A stretch of DNA of 21,752 bases, taken from Branchiostoma floridae. Lineage: Eukaryota; Chordata; Leptocardii; Amphioxiformes; Branchiostomatidae. Within the stretch, counting starts at the first letter, position 1, and every line of letters starts with the position of its first letter. The position numbers and the translations under genes are program-made. This document shows positions 10,301 through 19,375 of the stretch, one piece after another. The notes below the pieces were generated by a model that made no database searches, was not told the DNA's origin, and saw only the letters and a list, made by a program, of their open reading frames with translations. The stretch spans positions 12,631,691 through 12,653,442 of the forward strand of contig NC_049990.1 in NCBI RefSeq assembly GCF_000003815.2, in the 5' to 3' direction.

Positions 10301-10437
10301 GTGTGCAGCTCATCTATGGGAACATCAGGAGGTCGATGACCCCCCAGAGGTTGCAGGTGCCCCACGGGGATGGCGGAGTCACCAGTGACAGATCCACACA
10401 CAGCCAGCAGCAGGACAAACTTCCAAACTGGATCCAT
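4356..10437 (-). CDS. Secreted JmjC/cupin_8 oxygenase with C-terminal EF-hand (left copy, 9 coding exons)
   Basis: The coding exons are 10437-10285, 9676-9554, 9105-8902, 8555-8421, 7870-7729, 7109-6976, 5642-5499, 5115-5068 and 4523-4356. All introns are GT-AG, and all junctions are phase 0 except exon 5/6 (phase 1). The product is 416 residues. Residues 1-19 form a signal peptide (hydrophobic FVLLLAVCG core). Residues about 45-290 are a JmjC/cupin_8 domain with the iron triad H175-x-D177 and H256. K190 sits 15 residues after H175, the spacing of the 2-oxoglutarate lysine in FIH. Three NxS/T sequons (N187, N239, N307) fit a secretory route. Residues 367-378 form an EF-hand loop (D367, N369, K371, S373, D375, D378). 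There is no KDEL-like tail. By family it should be an Fe(II)/2-oxoglutarate-dependent hydroxylase; substrate unknown. JMJD8 is a known ER-lumen JmjC protein, but orthology is not shown. The start is supported by the signal peptide and the identical start in the right copy. Confidence 0.9.
5726..6715. mobile_element. 972-bp inverted-repeat transposon in intron 6, 9-bp target duplication
   Basis: The element is 5735-6706. It starts TAGTCTGTGTAACAC and ends TTTAATCAGGCTA, an inverted TAG(T/C)CTG terminus. It is flanked by TGACCCTGG at 5726-5734 and 6707-6715. Its first ~54 and last ~52 bases together equal the 104-bp element at 1196-1299, which fixes both ends independently. Near its left end an 11-bp stem (ACAAACTCCGC with GCGGAGTTTGT) forms a hairpin. 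The interior has no credible transposase; the frame at 5937-6164 is not recognisable. The 9-bp duplication is Mutator-like, but the superfamily is an inference. Confidence 0.8.
7276..7689 (+). mobile_element. 5S-rRNA-derived SINE (SINE3/DeuSINE-like) in intron 5
   Basis: The body lies between 12-bp direct repeats GGGCTTTAACAC at 7276-7287 and 7678-7689. Positions about 7321-7431 resemble 5S rRNA: TTGATCTCAGAAG matches the 5S TGATCTCGGAAG, and CTTGGATGGGAGAGC matches the C-box region CTTGGATGGGAGACC. The end GATGTTGTGGCC matches the 5S 3' part. A unique body follows with a GGCTCTGAGCCC...GGGCGC segment, then a (GTAG)n-like tail at about 7663-7677. A similar GTAG run also sits at the 5' side (7292-7311), which is unusual. 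Retroposition by a partner LINE is inferred. It lies antisense to the host gene. Confidence 0.75.
8011..8044. repeat. (GT)n microsatellite in intron 4
   Basis: An interrupted GT run in intron 4 of the left JmjC gene. It accounts for the low-complexity VCVSVCVSVCVS open frames on both strands here. Confidence 0.85.
8270..8291. repeat. (AATAAC/AAT)n run in intron 4, possible retroposon tail
   Basis: A short AATAACAATAACAATAAT-type run follows a ~120-base GC-richer block (8150-8269) unlike the surrounding intron. It may be the tail of a small retroposon, but I found no flanking duplication to prove it. Confidence 0.4.
9772..10200. mobile_element. 411-bp MITE in intron 1 of left copy, 9-bp target duplication
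   Basis: The element is 9781-10191. Its terminal inverted repeats read TGGCCTGGGTACCATCCGG at the left and AGCCTTGGTACCATCTGG on the opposite strand at the right, and continue through GTAGTTC(G/A)CTCC. It is flanked by ACATAACAG at 9772-9780 and 10192-10200. The right gene copy has the target once (CTGTTATGT, 20164-20172) with continuous flanking homology. The element therefore inserted after the copies separated, or was precisely lost from the other copy. It contains AT microsatellite stretches and no coding capacity. Confidence 0.85.
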
Positions 10438-10511
10438 CTTGATTCAAGCTGTTGTCTGCACTGTGGGTGGGCAATTTCAGTGAAAAGCAATCTTTCATGA
10501 GTCACAACGAA
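10438..10511 (-). promoter_or_regulatory. 5' leader of left JmjC gene, conserved with right copy
   Basis: The sequence just upstream of the start codon is shared with the right copy back to about TTGTGACT (10511 here, 19482 there). It includes TTGCCCACCCACAG, which looks like a 3' splice site about 23 bases before the ATG. The leader may therefore have an upstream non-coding exon. Homology between the copies is lost beyond this point. Confidence 0.45.
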
Positions 10512-12284
10512 GAAAATCATCGTAGAATGCATTTCAAATACGCATTTATTTGAAACATTCTGAATATACGACGAAGGTGAGTCCAAAAGTAACGCTATTT
10601 ATATCGTAGCAGGGTCTTTTTCCCATAGTTCAAATGTGGCATAAAGGTACGGGCATAATGTCTCATTGGGACTGAAATATCTGAATATTTTGTTCAGATT
10701 TAGCGACTTTAAGATAACAGTTCCCTTGTAGGTCCTACAGAAGCAAAGAGCAGCGCACAGGGGAGGTTCGATTAAAACGTCCGCGACCCACATACAATTA
10801 TTGAAAATGCACATGGAAAAAAATGCATATTTCTACATCAATTTTTTTATCATTTCTGATGAACTCCAATCAGTTTTCTTAATCACATCTAGAGTGGCGT
10901 GAGGTATGAGTTGAGTCTAGTTACAGAAGCGCCAAGTTATAGTGAATACGGACGGGAAATTGAGGTGAAAGGAAATGTCGGAACAGTGCCGCCATAATGT
11001 ACCCTTTGTTATAAAAGCTTGTCGGACGGTCGTCCGTGTCCTGAATATGCGCTGTGTTGGCTAATTTCTCATGAACCAAAAGAAGCGAAACTTAGCACAC
11101 TTCTTGTTCGTTAAACATTCTTAATAGGTATTGGGAAAGTAGGCTACGAAAACATGGTATGGCACAGATGGGATTACTTTTTGACTCACCCTCGTAGTGC
11201 GCTGTTGTTGTAATGTCTCCTCTGTAACAAATGGCACCTGCGATTGAGCTAAGACTTTAACCTGTCGAACGAGTTGTCGAGCTGTGTTCAAAGGTCTGTG
11301 ATCCAGACAATTCGACTCTCATTCACAAGCCATTCGCTTAAAGTAAACACAAACCGCTGCAGTAGATTTTACATTTGCATCGTCAAAAAATTGTTTCACA
11401 GAAAGATAGTCCCAGCCATCCGCCGATCTGTCCAGGCAAGGTCGTTATATATACGTTGTTAAAGTCATGTTTTAACGGAAGTATTTTGGGACTAATCCAC
11501 TTAAATAGGGAAGAGTCCATTCTTGCATGGTCACTTTAGGACGGGTGATGATTCAAAATTTCATCTTTTAGCGGAATGTTTTTGGACTGGTCTATTTTAC
11601 CTTTCTACATGTGGTACACTGGAAAAGTTCATTCTTGCATGTTGATATGTTCTAAGATTCATTTGTTTGGGCTTAAGTGTGTAATTTTATTCAGATAGAT
11701 ATGTTCCATTTTTGCACATGGGCGATTTTGGAACAGTCTGTTGCTGGTAAGAGATGGCTGAAATATGCTGTATTTGCTCTCAAGCAAATGTCGGCCTTTC
11801 TAGTAGATGTATATAAATTCATGTTTCTACATGCCATGCCAATACCTAATCTAAAAAAAAATGTCAATACTTAGACCCGTCGGCAGCCTCTCAAAGGAAA
11901 TCGTTATGCAACTCCTGACCTTTCGCTCTTACACATGGGGATGGGGGGACGCATAATCCAAAGGTCATTATCTGGCCTACTTATTTCTGACCACTGAGAG
12001 AATGTGGTCTTTTACCTAATTATGCCGCGAAATTTCCAACGCTATCTGGCTACTTTCCAACTATCTTTCCAACAGTTTGTGAATACTTTCTGTCATAGTT
12101 CTAAATAGTGTTTCTGTCATCTCCACCTGTGTATCGTAATGCTTAGATGCTTTGTTGAATGCTTTTTTTAGTAATTAAGCACCAGTGAGCAAATTGCTTT
12201 GTTGTGCTTACACCAGATACCGGTAAACAATAGATGGTAAATAATTACAAAGGTTAGTTTGCGCTGTAGCTGTAAAGTTTTGTT
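10512..12284. other. Intergenic, no gene recognised
   Basis: I see no coding region, RNA gene or clear repeat. Short open frames (10599-10814, 11274-11462, 11677-11874) are unremarkable. A minus-strand ATTATGGCGGC at about 10988-10998 resembles a YY1 promoter site and could mark an upstream start for the left gene, but this is weak. Confidence 0.35.
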
Positions 12285-13229
12285 TAGGGGGTTGAAAATC
12301 ATCTTTATTACACACAAGATGAATACATACATGTAAATATTACAAGCTAAAAACCTAGGACAGCCCTTTGTCTAGATCTGTTCTCCAGGAGGGCGCAAGG
12401 TATTAAAAAGAAGTACAGTGACAGATTAAAATCGTTTAAAAACATTAACGTCACATTTCATAACATTTTGGCCCAGATACATCATAAAATTTAGACCCAG
12501 ATACAACTAGTTTCTGTAGATAAACAGTCCTGACGTACAGTCCCAAGTAGGTGTGTTTCGGGCACAGTAGATAGCATAGGATGCACAGAGTGCGCACTTT
12601 CCCAGTCTATTTTTAAGATGTCTCACTTCACGGTCTTTGTAGCTGACCGGACAGAGTGACTTCAGCTTTGCAGTGTTCTCGCCGTTAATCCAACCTCTGC
12701 TCCCTACTTCAACTGTAACAAGGCTAGCCCTGTAACTACTGTGCGAGTTTATTTCATTGATCAGACATTCGTATTTGGCCATTTTTCTGTCCTCGGCGTG
12801 CTGTGCATTCTGCTCAAAAGGGACGGTAAGTTCAACCAAGTTCAGTGTTTGTTGTACAGGATCCTGAATGGTGATGTCTGGTACCAGTGAAGTAGGCAGG
12901 ATGTCTGGAGGGACTGTTGTGTGCGTTCCCCCTTCGATGAAGTCCTGGCTCAGATCGCACCTGATTATGGTCTGTGGGTTTGCTTTGGCGTGCCACACCT
13001 TGAGGGTGGTGACCAGTTCCCTAAGGACACTGTTATGTCGCCAGGTGTACCTGTCTTTAAGGGCTACTGGGCACATGTTGAGGACATGACACAGAGTCTG
13101 TCGTCCTTGGCAGAGTGGACACTTGGGTGACAACATTTTCCCCCATCGAACTAGATTGTCACGTGTTGGGAGCCAGTTTAACATTCCGTTTAGGGCGAAT
13201 TCAAACACTCCGCGGGGAGTGTTGCACAA
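12285..13229 (-). pseudogene. 5'-truncated RLE-type (R2-like) non-LTR retrotransposon, C-terminus
   Basis: A 240-codon frame (13229-12507) encodes the end of a retrotransposon polyprotein. Residues 2-36 resemble the conserved segment after the reverse transcriptase. A CCHC knuckle follows (C37, C40, H48, C53), then a TWRHNSVL block. A restriction-like endonuclease core comes next with P117-D118 and the VELTVPFE segment (E133, E139), as in R2/NeSL/Hero-like elements. The reverse transcriptase itself is absent. The frame opens with TTG just after an in-frame TAA, so the copy is 5' truncated near 13230. A minus-strand AATAAA at 12309-12304 probably marks the 3' end. The frame is intact through the endonuclease, so the copy may be fairly young, but it cannot move on its own. 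Confidence 0.8.
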
Positions 13230-13264
13230 AGATTATTGAAAGTTGTTGCACAAAGTTTATTGAA
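13221..13264. repeat. Short tandem duplication at the LINE 5' junction
   Basis: GTTGCACAAAGATTATTGAAA (split by one base change) is followed after two bases by GTTGCACAAAGTTTATTGAA. The pair lies exactly at the truncated 5' end of the R2-like remnant and may be a product of its integration. Confidence 0.6.
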
Positions 13265-13568
13265 AAGATCTCCATTAGTGAATACATGTACAATTCTGAC
13301 AATGCGTCACTAATCTTCCTGGAGTCTTAAGACAAACACTTAACATAATACATTAACAGAACATTGAGACTATTTACACCTTAATTCACAACCTATCCAA
13401 CCAACCTAAATATACACTTAACGTTATACTTAAAGGAAAACATTACCGCAAAACCTTATTCTTAAAATAAAAGTAAATGTAGTTGTGAGATCGAGTAGCT
13501 GAGAGGTCAGAGGTCAGTATCAAATATTCTAAACATTAATTCTATATACATAGTTGTCAATAAATGTC

Positions 13569-14100
13569 TTACCACCAGTGCTGCAGAGGTTTGTAAGTTT
13601 GTGTCTGTGTATTTAGTCTGTCTTTGATGTGCTTTTTGAACATGGACGGTGTGGCTGATTTGAAGTGTTGTGGTAATGAGTTGTAGGATTTAACACACCT
13701 ATAAAGGAAAGGTAGCAGCAGAAGTTTTGGGTTTGGGCAATCTTAATCCCCCCCCCCCCCATGAGCTAGTCGGGTGTTGTGTCGGTGGGTATTTTTGATT
13801 GCATGTAGTCTTTTGTAGGTAGCTTCTGGTTTCTTAGCTGTAAGGATTTTGTGGAACATAGTGAGGGTTCGGGTATAAAGTCGTTCGTTTACCTTTGGCC
13901 AGTTCAGTTTTCTATGTAAGTCATCAGTGTTAGAAGTGTACTTTCCATTAAGTACTAGCCTGGCAGCCTTATTTTGCAATGTCTGTAGTTTATTTAAATG
14001 AGATTGGGAACTCGCAGACAGAAGACATGCACAATAATCCATGTGACTCAGAACAAGTGTTTGTGCAACAGTTTTTAACGTGTCACTAGTAAAGAAGTTT
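13569..14100 (-). pseudogene. CR1/L2/Jockey-like LINE, C-terminal remnant, frameshifted
   Basis: The minus strand from about 14100 reads a typical LINE reverse-transcriptase tail: TLVLSHMDYCACL, then LNKLQTLQNKAARLVLNGK, then a LNWPKVNERL block, up to a poly-glycine run. Homology resumes in another frame after the poly-G/C tract (13748-13760) with LPFLYRCVKSYNSLPQHF and MFKKHIKDRL, ending in HWW and TAA at 13571-13569. This is the usual C-terminal end of such LINEs. The homopolymer therefore breaks one former ORF. The catalytic fingers and palm and the endonuclease are missing. Confidence 0.75.
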
Positions 14101-15247
14101 TCATGTCACTATAAAGAATTAGCCAAAGGGGGCTTTTTTTCAACTCCGTAGAATTGCTCCCTGGTAAGCATAACTTATGATACATGTAGTTACCAAACTT
14201 TAAAAAATGAAGAAATTGAATATAGTTTAAATGCTTTATTCTGATTATTCCAATCAACGTGTTCAAAACGTGACAATAGGGAGCTCCGGGTAAGTTAGAT
14301 AATACTGTTACAAGAGCCACTTCCATAACGTTAAATGATATATCTTGCGGAGATACCGTCATTTACTGTAATTAATACACTCCATTTTCCCGCTGACGCG
14401 AAATTCAATCATTTACAGTACCATGTTTTATCACTTCAATTCTTGTTTTTTTATTTAGCCATCTTGTTTATTTGTCACCGTATCTCACTATTTTTACAGG
14501 TGACACCAGGCTCTCTACAATTTAAACGCGCGGATGATTCCTTCAAAATAAGGTGATACAAATTTGTGCCCCCCATACTTAGTAGATTAGAATATTGAGA
14601 CAACGCTTGTTAAGAAGAGATAACGTTAGAGGTGGACCAATGTGCTTTTAAATAGGGGATATCTCAAGCTCATACTTTCACTCCCGGCACTCAGTGGAAA
14701 TCAACGACATAAAAGCGCCAGCTTTTAACACCATTTGAATTTCGCGCTCATTTTCACATGATGATCTCACTTGAAACACTGGTGTGAGACAAACGCTGGT
14801 GCGAAACAGTTACTGGGAGGCAAGGCGGAAGTATTTTTCAGGTGAGCCGACGGTGTCGATGATTTCTGGTGAACCTTGTACAAACACCTAGCGTGTCCTA
14901 GTTTTAGATAGATAACATAAGCGTACAACACTTTTGTGGTGACGTAAGTGTAATGTGTTGCATGGGGTTGTGTTTACTTTATCGCCAAACGAACGGCGTC
15001 GGGAGGGAGTCGAACAGACTATAGCTTCAAGCAGTTTGACAAGTTGACTTGTTCGACAGGTGGTTGAAACTCGGTGTCACCATCTTCTACGTAAGACACT
15101 ACAGCGTTAACGATATTATATAAGCTTCCAATGTAAATTCTCGTGTTTGTGATACAACTAGAAATATCAAACGTGATATGAAATACTCGATAGCCCGCTG
15201 TTCGTAGTCATCAGTGTATTTGTGCGTGTTTTCTTTTGGGGGCGGTT
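14101..15247. other. Intergenic, no gene recognised
   Basis: This stretch between the LINE remnant and the foldback element has only short open frames (such as 14335-14556) without recognisable content. I see no RNA gene. The last bases before 15248 form the left half of the foldback insertion site. Confidence 0.4.
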
Positions 15248-15261
15248 ATGTCAGCGCGCAT

Positions 15262-16415
15262 GGTCTTTTTAGCGAATGCCCACAAACGCCCACTCTAGAG
15301 AAGTCCGCGCTGCACGAATCTCATTTTTTTTGCTTGGAATATGTCCACGTTGTGCTCCCATGTATTAATCCTGAGTTTCAAGTCAATCCATTGACCCGAA
15401 GTGACATAAATCAAAGTTTTCGATTCTCGATGGTCTTTTTAGCGAACGCCCAGCAAAATGTCTTTTTAGCGAATGCCCACTATATCCACAAAAATATCGG
15501 CCGTCGCGCAACGACACCTAAACCTACCGCCACAAACATGTTCAAGATGGTGTCCCATTGATGTGTACGGAGTTTCCGTGCTTTACAAGCATTTTAAGTC
15601 CCTGTTTTTGGTCAAAATGTACGCCGCCGATACTACCATACATTCACTATAGCAATTCAAAATGGCGGGCACTAGTCATGTGACCTCCTTGCGGGACTGT
15701 TCTATAAGTATCGCGGGAGGGACTGTTGTAGCATAGCTAATCATACAACCATTTTAGAGTGAATTCTGAACAAGATTTTCATTTCATAGTGCTATCATCT
15801 GACTGATATCTACATTGTGGCCCTTTTTTCTGTGCTATAATTACCCAGGTTTGAGGAACTTAGTGCAAATATGGATATTGATTCACCTCAGTGCCCAATT
15901 AATGTACAAAAGGCTCAGACACATTAGTGTTATAAACCTGACTAGGGGCAGGTAACCAATACTAGAAAAACATAGCTATTTATTATTAACAATACTATTT
16001 ACATTATTATAATAACTCTTCACCAAACTGGACTTTTCTTATCTTTATTTATCACAGAAACATTGTTACAATGAGGATTTGATTAGATGAGTATCTGTTA
16101 CAGTGTGTACAAACTTTTTTCAAATACAAAAATGTATTTCGTTTCACTTCCTAAATATTTTAAAGTATTGGAAGAAGTTGACACATAAACAATATTAATT
16201 GCATTATTTGTGTGCAGAAAAATGTGCCCACATGCTATTAATAGCCTAATAAAATGTTGGAACATGGCACGAGCGGGCTCCTCTTCTGAGTACAGAAAGG
16301 AAATGTTTTATAACATTTACTAGTAGTTATTACGTAGAAAATTTCAATTGTAAAATGTACCTTTATTAACATTTACAAACAAATTGTTTTTTCTCTTCTT
16401 AATAAATGACAACAA
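15262..16415 (+). repeat. Left inverted arm of foldback element
   Basis: The arm has the terminal motif GGTCTTTTTAGCGAATGCCC at 15262 and related copies at 15432 and 15460. It contains a ~100-codon open frame that also appears on the minus strand of the right arm, which is expected from the duplication and is not evidence of a protein. A segment near 15655-15715 combines AAAATGGCGGG, CATGTGAC and CTATAAGTA and looks promoter-like, but this is speculative. Confidence 0.85.
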
Positions 16416-17888
16416 TACAGGTAAGTAAGGTGTGTTTCCATTTATAACAGGCAAGGTAAGACGCCGTACAGGTAAGTAAGGTGTGTTTCCTTTTATAGCA
16501 GACCAGGTAAGACACCGTACAGGTGAGTAAGGTGTGTTTCCTTGACTACAGACTAGGTAAGACGCCGTACAGGTGAGTAACGTGTATTTCCTTTGATTAC
16601 AGACCAGTTAAGACATTGTACAGGTGAGTAGGGTGTGTTTCCTTGACTACAGACTAGGTAAGACACCGTACAGGTAAGTAACGTGTATTTCATTTGATTA
16701 CACACTAGGTAAGACACCGTACAGGTGAGTAACGTGTATTTCCTTTCATTACAGACCAGGTAAGACACCGTACAGGTGAGTAAGGTGTGTTTCCTTTTAT
16801 AACAGACTAGGTAAGACACCGTATAGGTAAGTAACGTGTATTTCCTTTCAGTACAGACCAGGTAAGACACCGTACAGGTGAGTAAGGTGTGTTTCCTTGA
16901 CTACAGACTAGGTAAGACACCGTACAGGTGAGTAACGTGTATTTTCTTTGATTACAGACCAGGTAAGACACCATACAGGTGAGTAACGTGTATTTCCTTT
17001 GATAACGGGCCAGGTAAGAAACCATACAGGTAAGTAAGGTGTGTTTCTTTTTATAACAGACCAGGTATGACACCGTAATGTGAGTAACGTGTATTTCCTT
17101 TGATTACAGACCAGGTAAGACACCATACAGGTGAGTAACGTGTATTTCCTTTCATTACAGACCAGGTAAGACACCGCACAGGTGAGTAAGGTGGGTTTCC
17201 TTTGTCTATAGACCNNNNNNNNNNNNNNNNNNNNNNNNNNNNNNNNNNNNNNNNNNNNNNNNNNNNNNNNNNNNNNNNNNNNNNNNNNNNNNNNNNNNNN
17301 NNNNNNNNNNNNNNGGAGTACGTGTATTTCCTTTCATTACAGACCAGGTAAGACACCGCACAGGTGAGTAAGGTGTGTTTCCTTTGTCTATAGACCAGAA
17401 AGGGTATTAGACAGGTGGGTGGGCGTCTTTCCTTTGCCTATATACCATATAGGCCATTATACAGGTGAGTAAGGCGTCTTTCCTTTGCCTATAGACCAGA
17501 TAGGGTATTATGCAGGTGAGTAAAGCAACTTTCCTTTGCCTATAGACCAGATAGGGTATTATACAGGTAAGTTAGGTGTCTTTCCTTCGCCTATATACCA
17601 GATGGGGCATTATACAGGTAAGTAAGGTGTCTTTCCCTTGCCTATATACCAGATAGGCCATTATACAGGTGAGTATGGTGTCTTTCCTTTGTCTATAGAC
17701 CAGATAGGCCATTATACAGGTAAGTAAGATGTCTTTCCTTTGCCTATAGACCAGATAGGGTATTATACAGGTGAGTAAAGCAACTTTCCTTTGCCTATAT
17801 ACTACCATATAGGCCATTATACAGGTGAGTAAGGCGTCTTTCCTTTGCATATAGACCAGATAGGTATTATACAGGTGAGTAAAGCAAC
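16416..17888 (+). repeat. 51-bp minisatellite with splice-site-like units, left block
   Basis: About 28 units of 51 bp, counting the assembly gap. Each unit reads roughly CAGGT(A/G)AGTAA, a spacer, TTTCCTTTGATTACAG, then ACCAGGTAAGACACCGTA. It thus holds a consensus 5' splice site, a polypyrimidine tract with CAG 3' site, and in most units a second 5' site. Left of about 17390 units are of this type (A). To the right they become type B (TTTCCTTTGCCTATAGACC, AGATAGGGTATTAT). Because 51 is a multiple of three, long antisense frames with a 17-residue period appear; these are a by-product. Confidence 0.9.
17215..17314. other. 100-base assembly gap (N)
   Basis: Exactly 100 N inside the minisatellite, the conventional size for a gap of unknown length. 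Array length, unit order and the possibility of a missing internal segment are therefore uncertain. Confidence 0.99.
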
Positions 17889-18257
17889 TTACTTACCTGT
17901 ATAATGCCATATCTGGTCTATAGACAAAGGAAACACACCTTACTCACCTGTGCGGTGTCTTACCTGGTCTGTAATCAAAGGAAATACACGTTACTCACCT
18001 GTATGGTGTCTTACCTGGTCTGTAATCAAAGGAAATACACGTTACTCACCTGTACGGTGTCTTACCTGGTCTGTTATAAAAGGAAACGCACCTTACTTAC
18101 CTGTATGGTGTCTTACCTGGTCTGTAATCAAAGGAAATACACGTTACTCACCTGTACGGTGTCTTACCTGGTCGGCTATAAAGGAAACACACCTTACTTA
18201 CCTGTACGGCGTCTTACCTGGCCTGTTATAAAAGGAAACACACCTTACTTACCTGTA
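17889..18257 (-). repeat. 51-bp minisatellite, right block in opposite orientation
   Basis: About 7 units that are the reverse complement of the left block. The unit nearest the junction is partly type B and the rest are type A, so the A-to-B order from arm to centre is the same on both sides. The flip occurs near 17888 at AAGCAACTTACTTACCTG. The block is about a quarter the length of its partner. Confidence 0.9.
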
Positions 18258-19375
18258 TTGTTGTCATTTATTAAGAAGAGAAAAAACAATTCGTTTGTAA
18301 ATGTTAATAAAGGTACATTTTACAATTGAAATTTTCTACGTAAGAACTAAATGTTATCAAACATTTCCTTTCTGTACTCAGAAGAGGAGCCCGCTTGTGC
18401 CATGTTCCAACATTTTATTAGGCTATTGATAGCATATGGGCACATTTTACTGCACACAAATAATGCAATTAATATTGTTTATGTGTCAACTTCTTCCAAT
18501 ACTTGTATTGTATTTGAAATAAGTTTGTACACACTGTAACAGATACTCATCTAATCAAATCCTCATTGTAACAATGTTTCTGTGATAAATAAAGATAAGA
18601 AAAGTCCAGTTTGGTGAAGAGTTATTATAATAATGTAAATAGTATTGTTAATAATAAATAGCTATGTTTTTCTAGTATTGGTTACCTGCCCCTAGTCAGG
18701 TTTATAACACTAATGTGTCTGAGCCTTTTGTACATTAATTGGGCACTGAGGTGAATCAATATCCATATTTGCACTAAGTTCCTCAAACCTGGGTAATTAT
18801 AGCACAGAAAAAAGGGCCACAATGTAGATATCAGTCAGATGATAGCACTATGAAATGAAAATCTTGTTCAGAATTCACTCTAAAATGGTTGTATGATTAG
18901 CTATGCTACAACAGTCCCTCCCGCGATACTTATAGAACAGTCCCGCAAGGAGGTCACATGACTAGTGCCCGCCATTTTGAATTGCTATAGTGAATGTATG
19001 GTAGTATCGGCGGCGTACATTTTGACCAAAAACAGGGACTTAAAATGCTTGTAAAGCACGGAAACTCCGTACACATCAATGGGACACCATCTTGAACATG
19101 TTTGTGGCGGTAGGTTTAGGTGTCGTTGCGCGACGGCCGATATTTTTGTGGATATAGTGGGCATTCGCTAAAAAGACATTTTGCTGGGCGTTCGCTAAAA
19201 AGACCATCGAGAATCGAAAACTTTGATTTATGTCACTTCGGGTCAATGGATTGACTTGAAACTCAGGATTAATACATGGGAGCACAACGTGGACATATTC
19301 CAAGCAAAAAAAATGAGATTCGTGCAGCGCGGACTTCTCTAGAGTGGGCGTTTGTGGGCATTCGCTAAAAAGACC
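18258..19375 (-). repeat. Right inverted arm of foldback element
   Basis: Reverse complement of 15262-16415, with the terminal motif at 19354-19375 and internal copies at 19157-19177 and 19184-19205. Small differences from the left arm are visible, for example a short indel where the left arm reads ACTAGTAGTTATTACG and this arm lacks several bases (near 18340-18350). The arms are therefore not one read assembled twice. Confidence 0.85.

Noticed and set aside
10033-10437. A single-exon 134-residue protein starting at the JmjC start codon
   Set aside because: This frame reads through the exon 1 donor at 10284 into the intron. The spliced model is supported by matching exons and reading frame in both copies.
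16416-18257. CRISPR array
   Set aside because: The repeat is a continuous 51-bp head-to-tail unit with no unique spacers, in a eukaryotic intron-rich context.
16553-18329. Long open frames with a 17-residue SYLVC...YTLLTC repeat on both strands of the minisatellite
   Set aside because: The 51-bp unit is a multiple of three and lacks stops in some frames, so any frame stays open. Several overlapping frames and orientations are open together, one crosses the N gap, and no start or splice context supports a protein.
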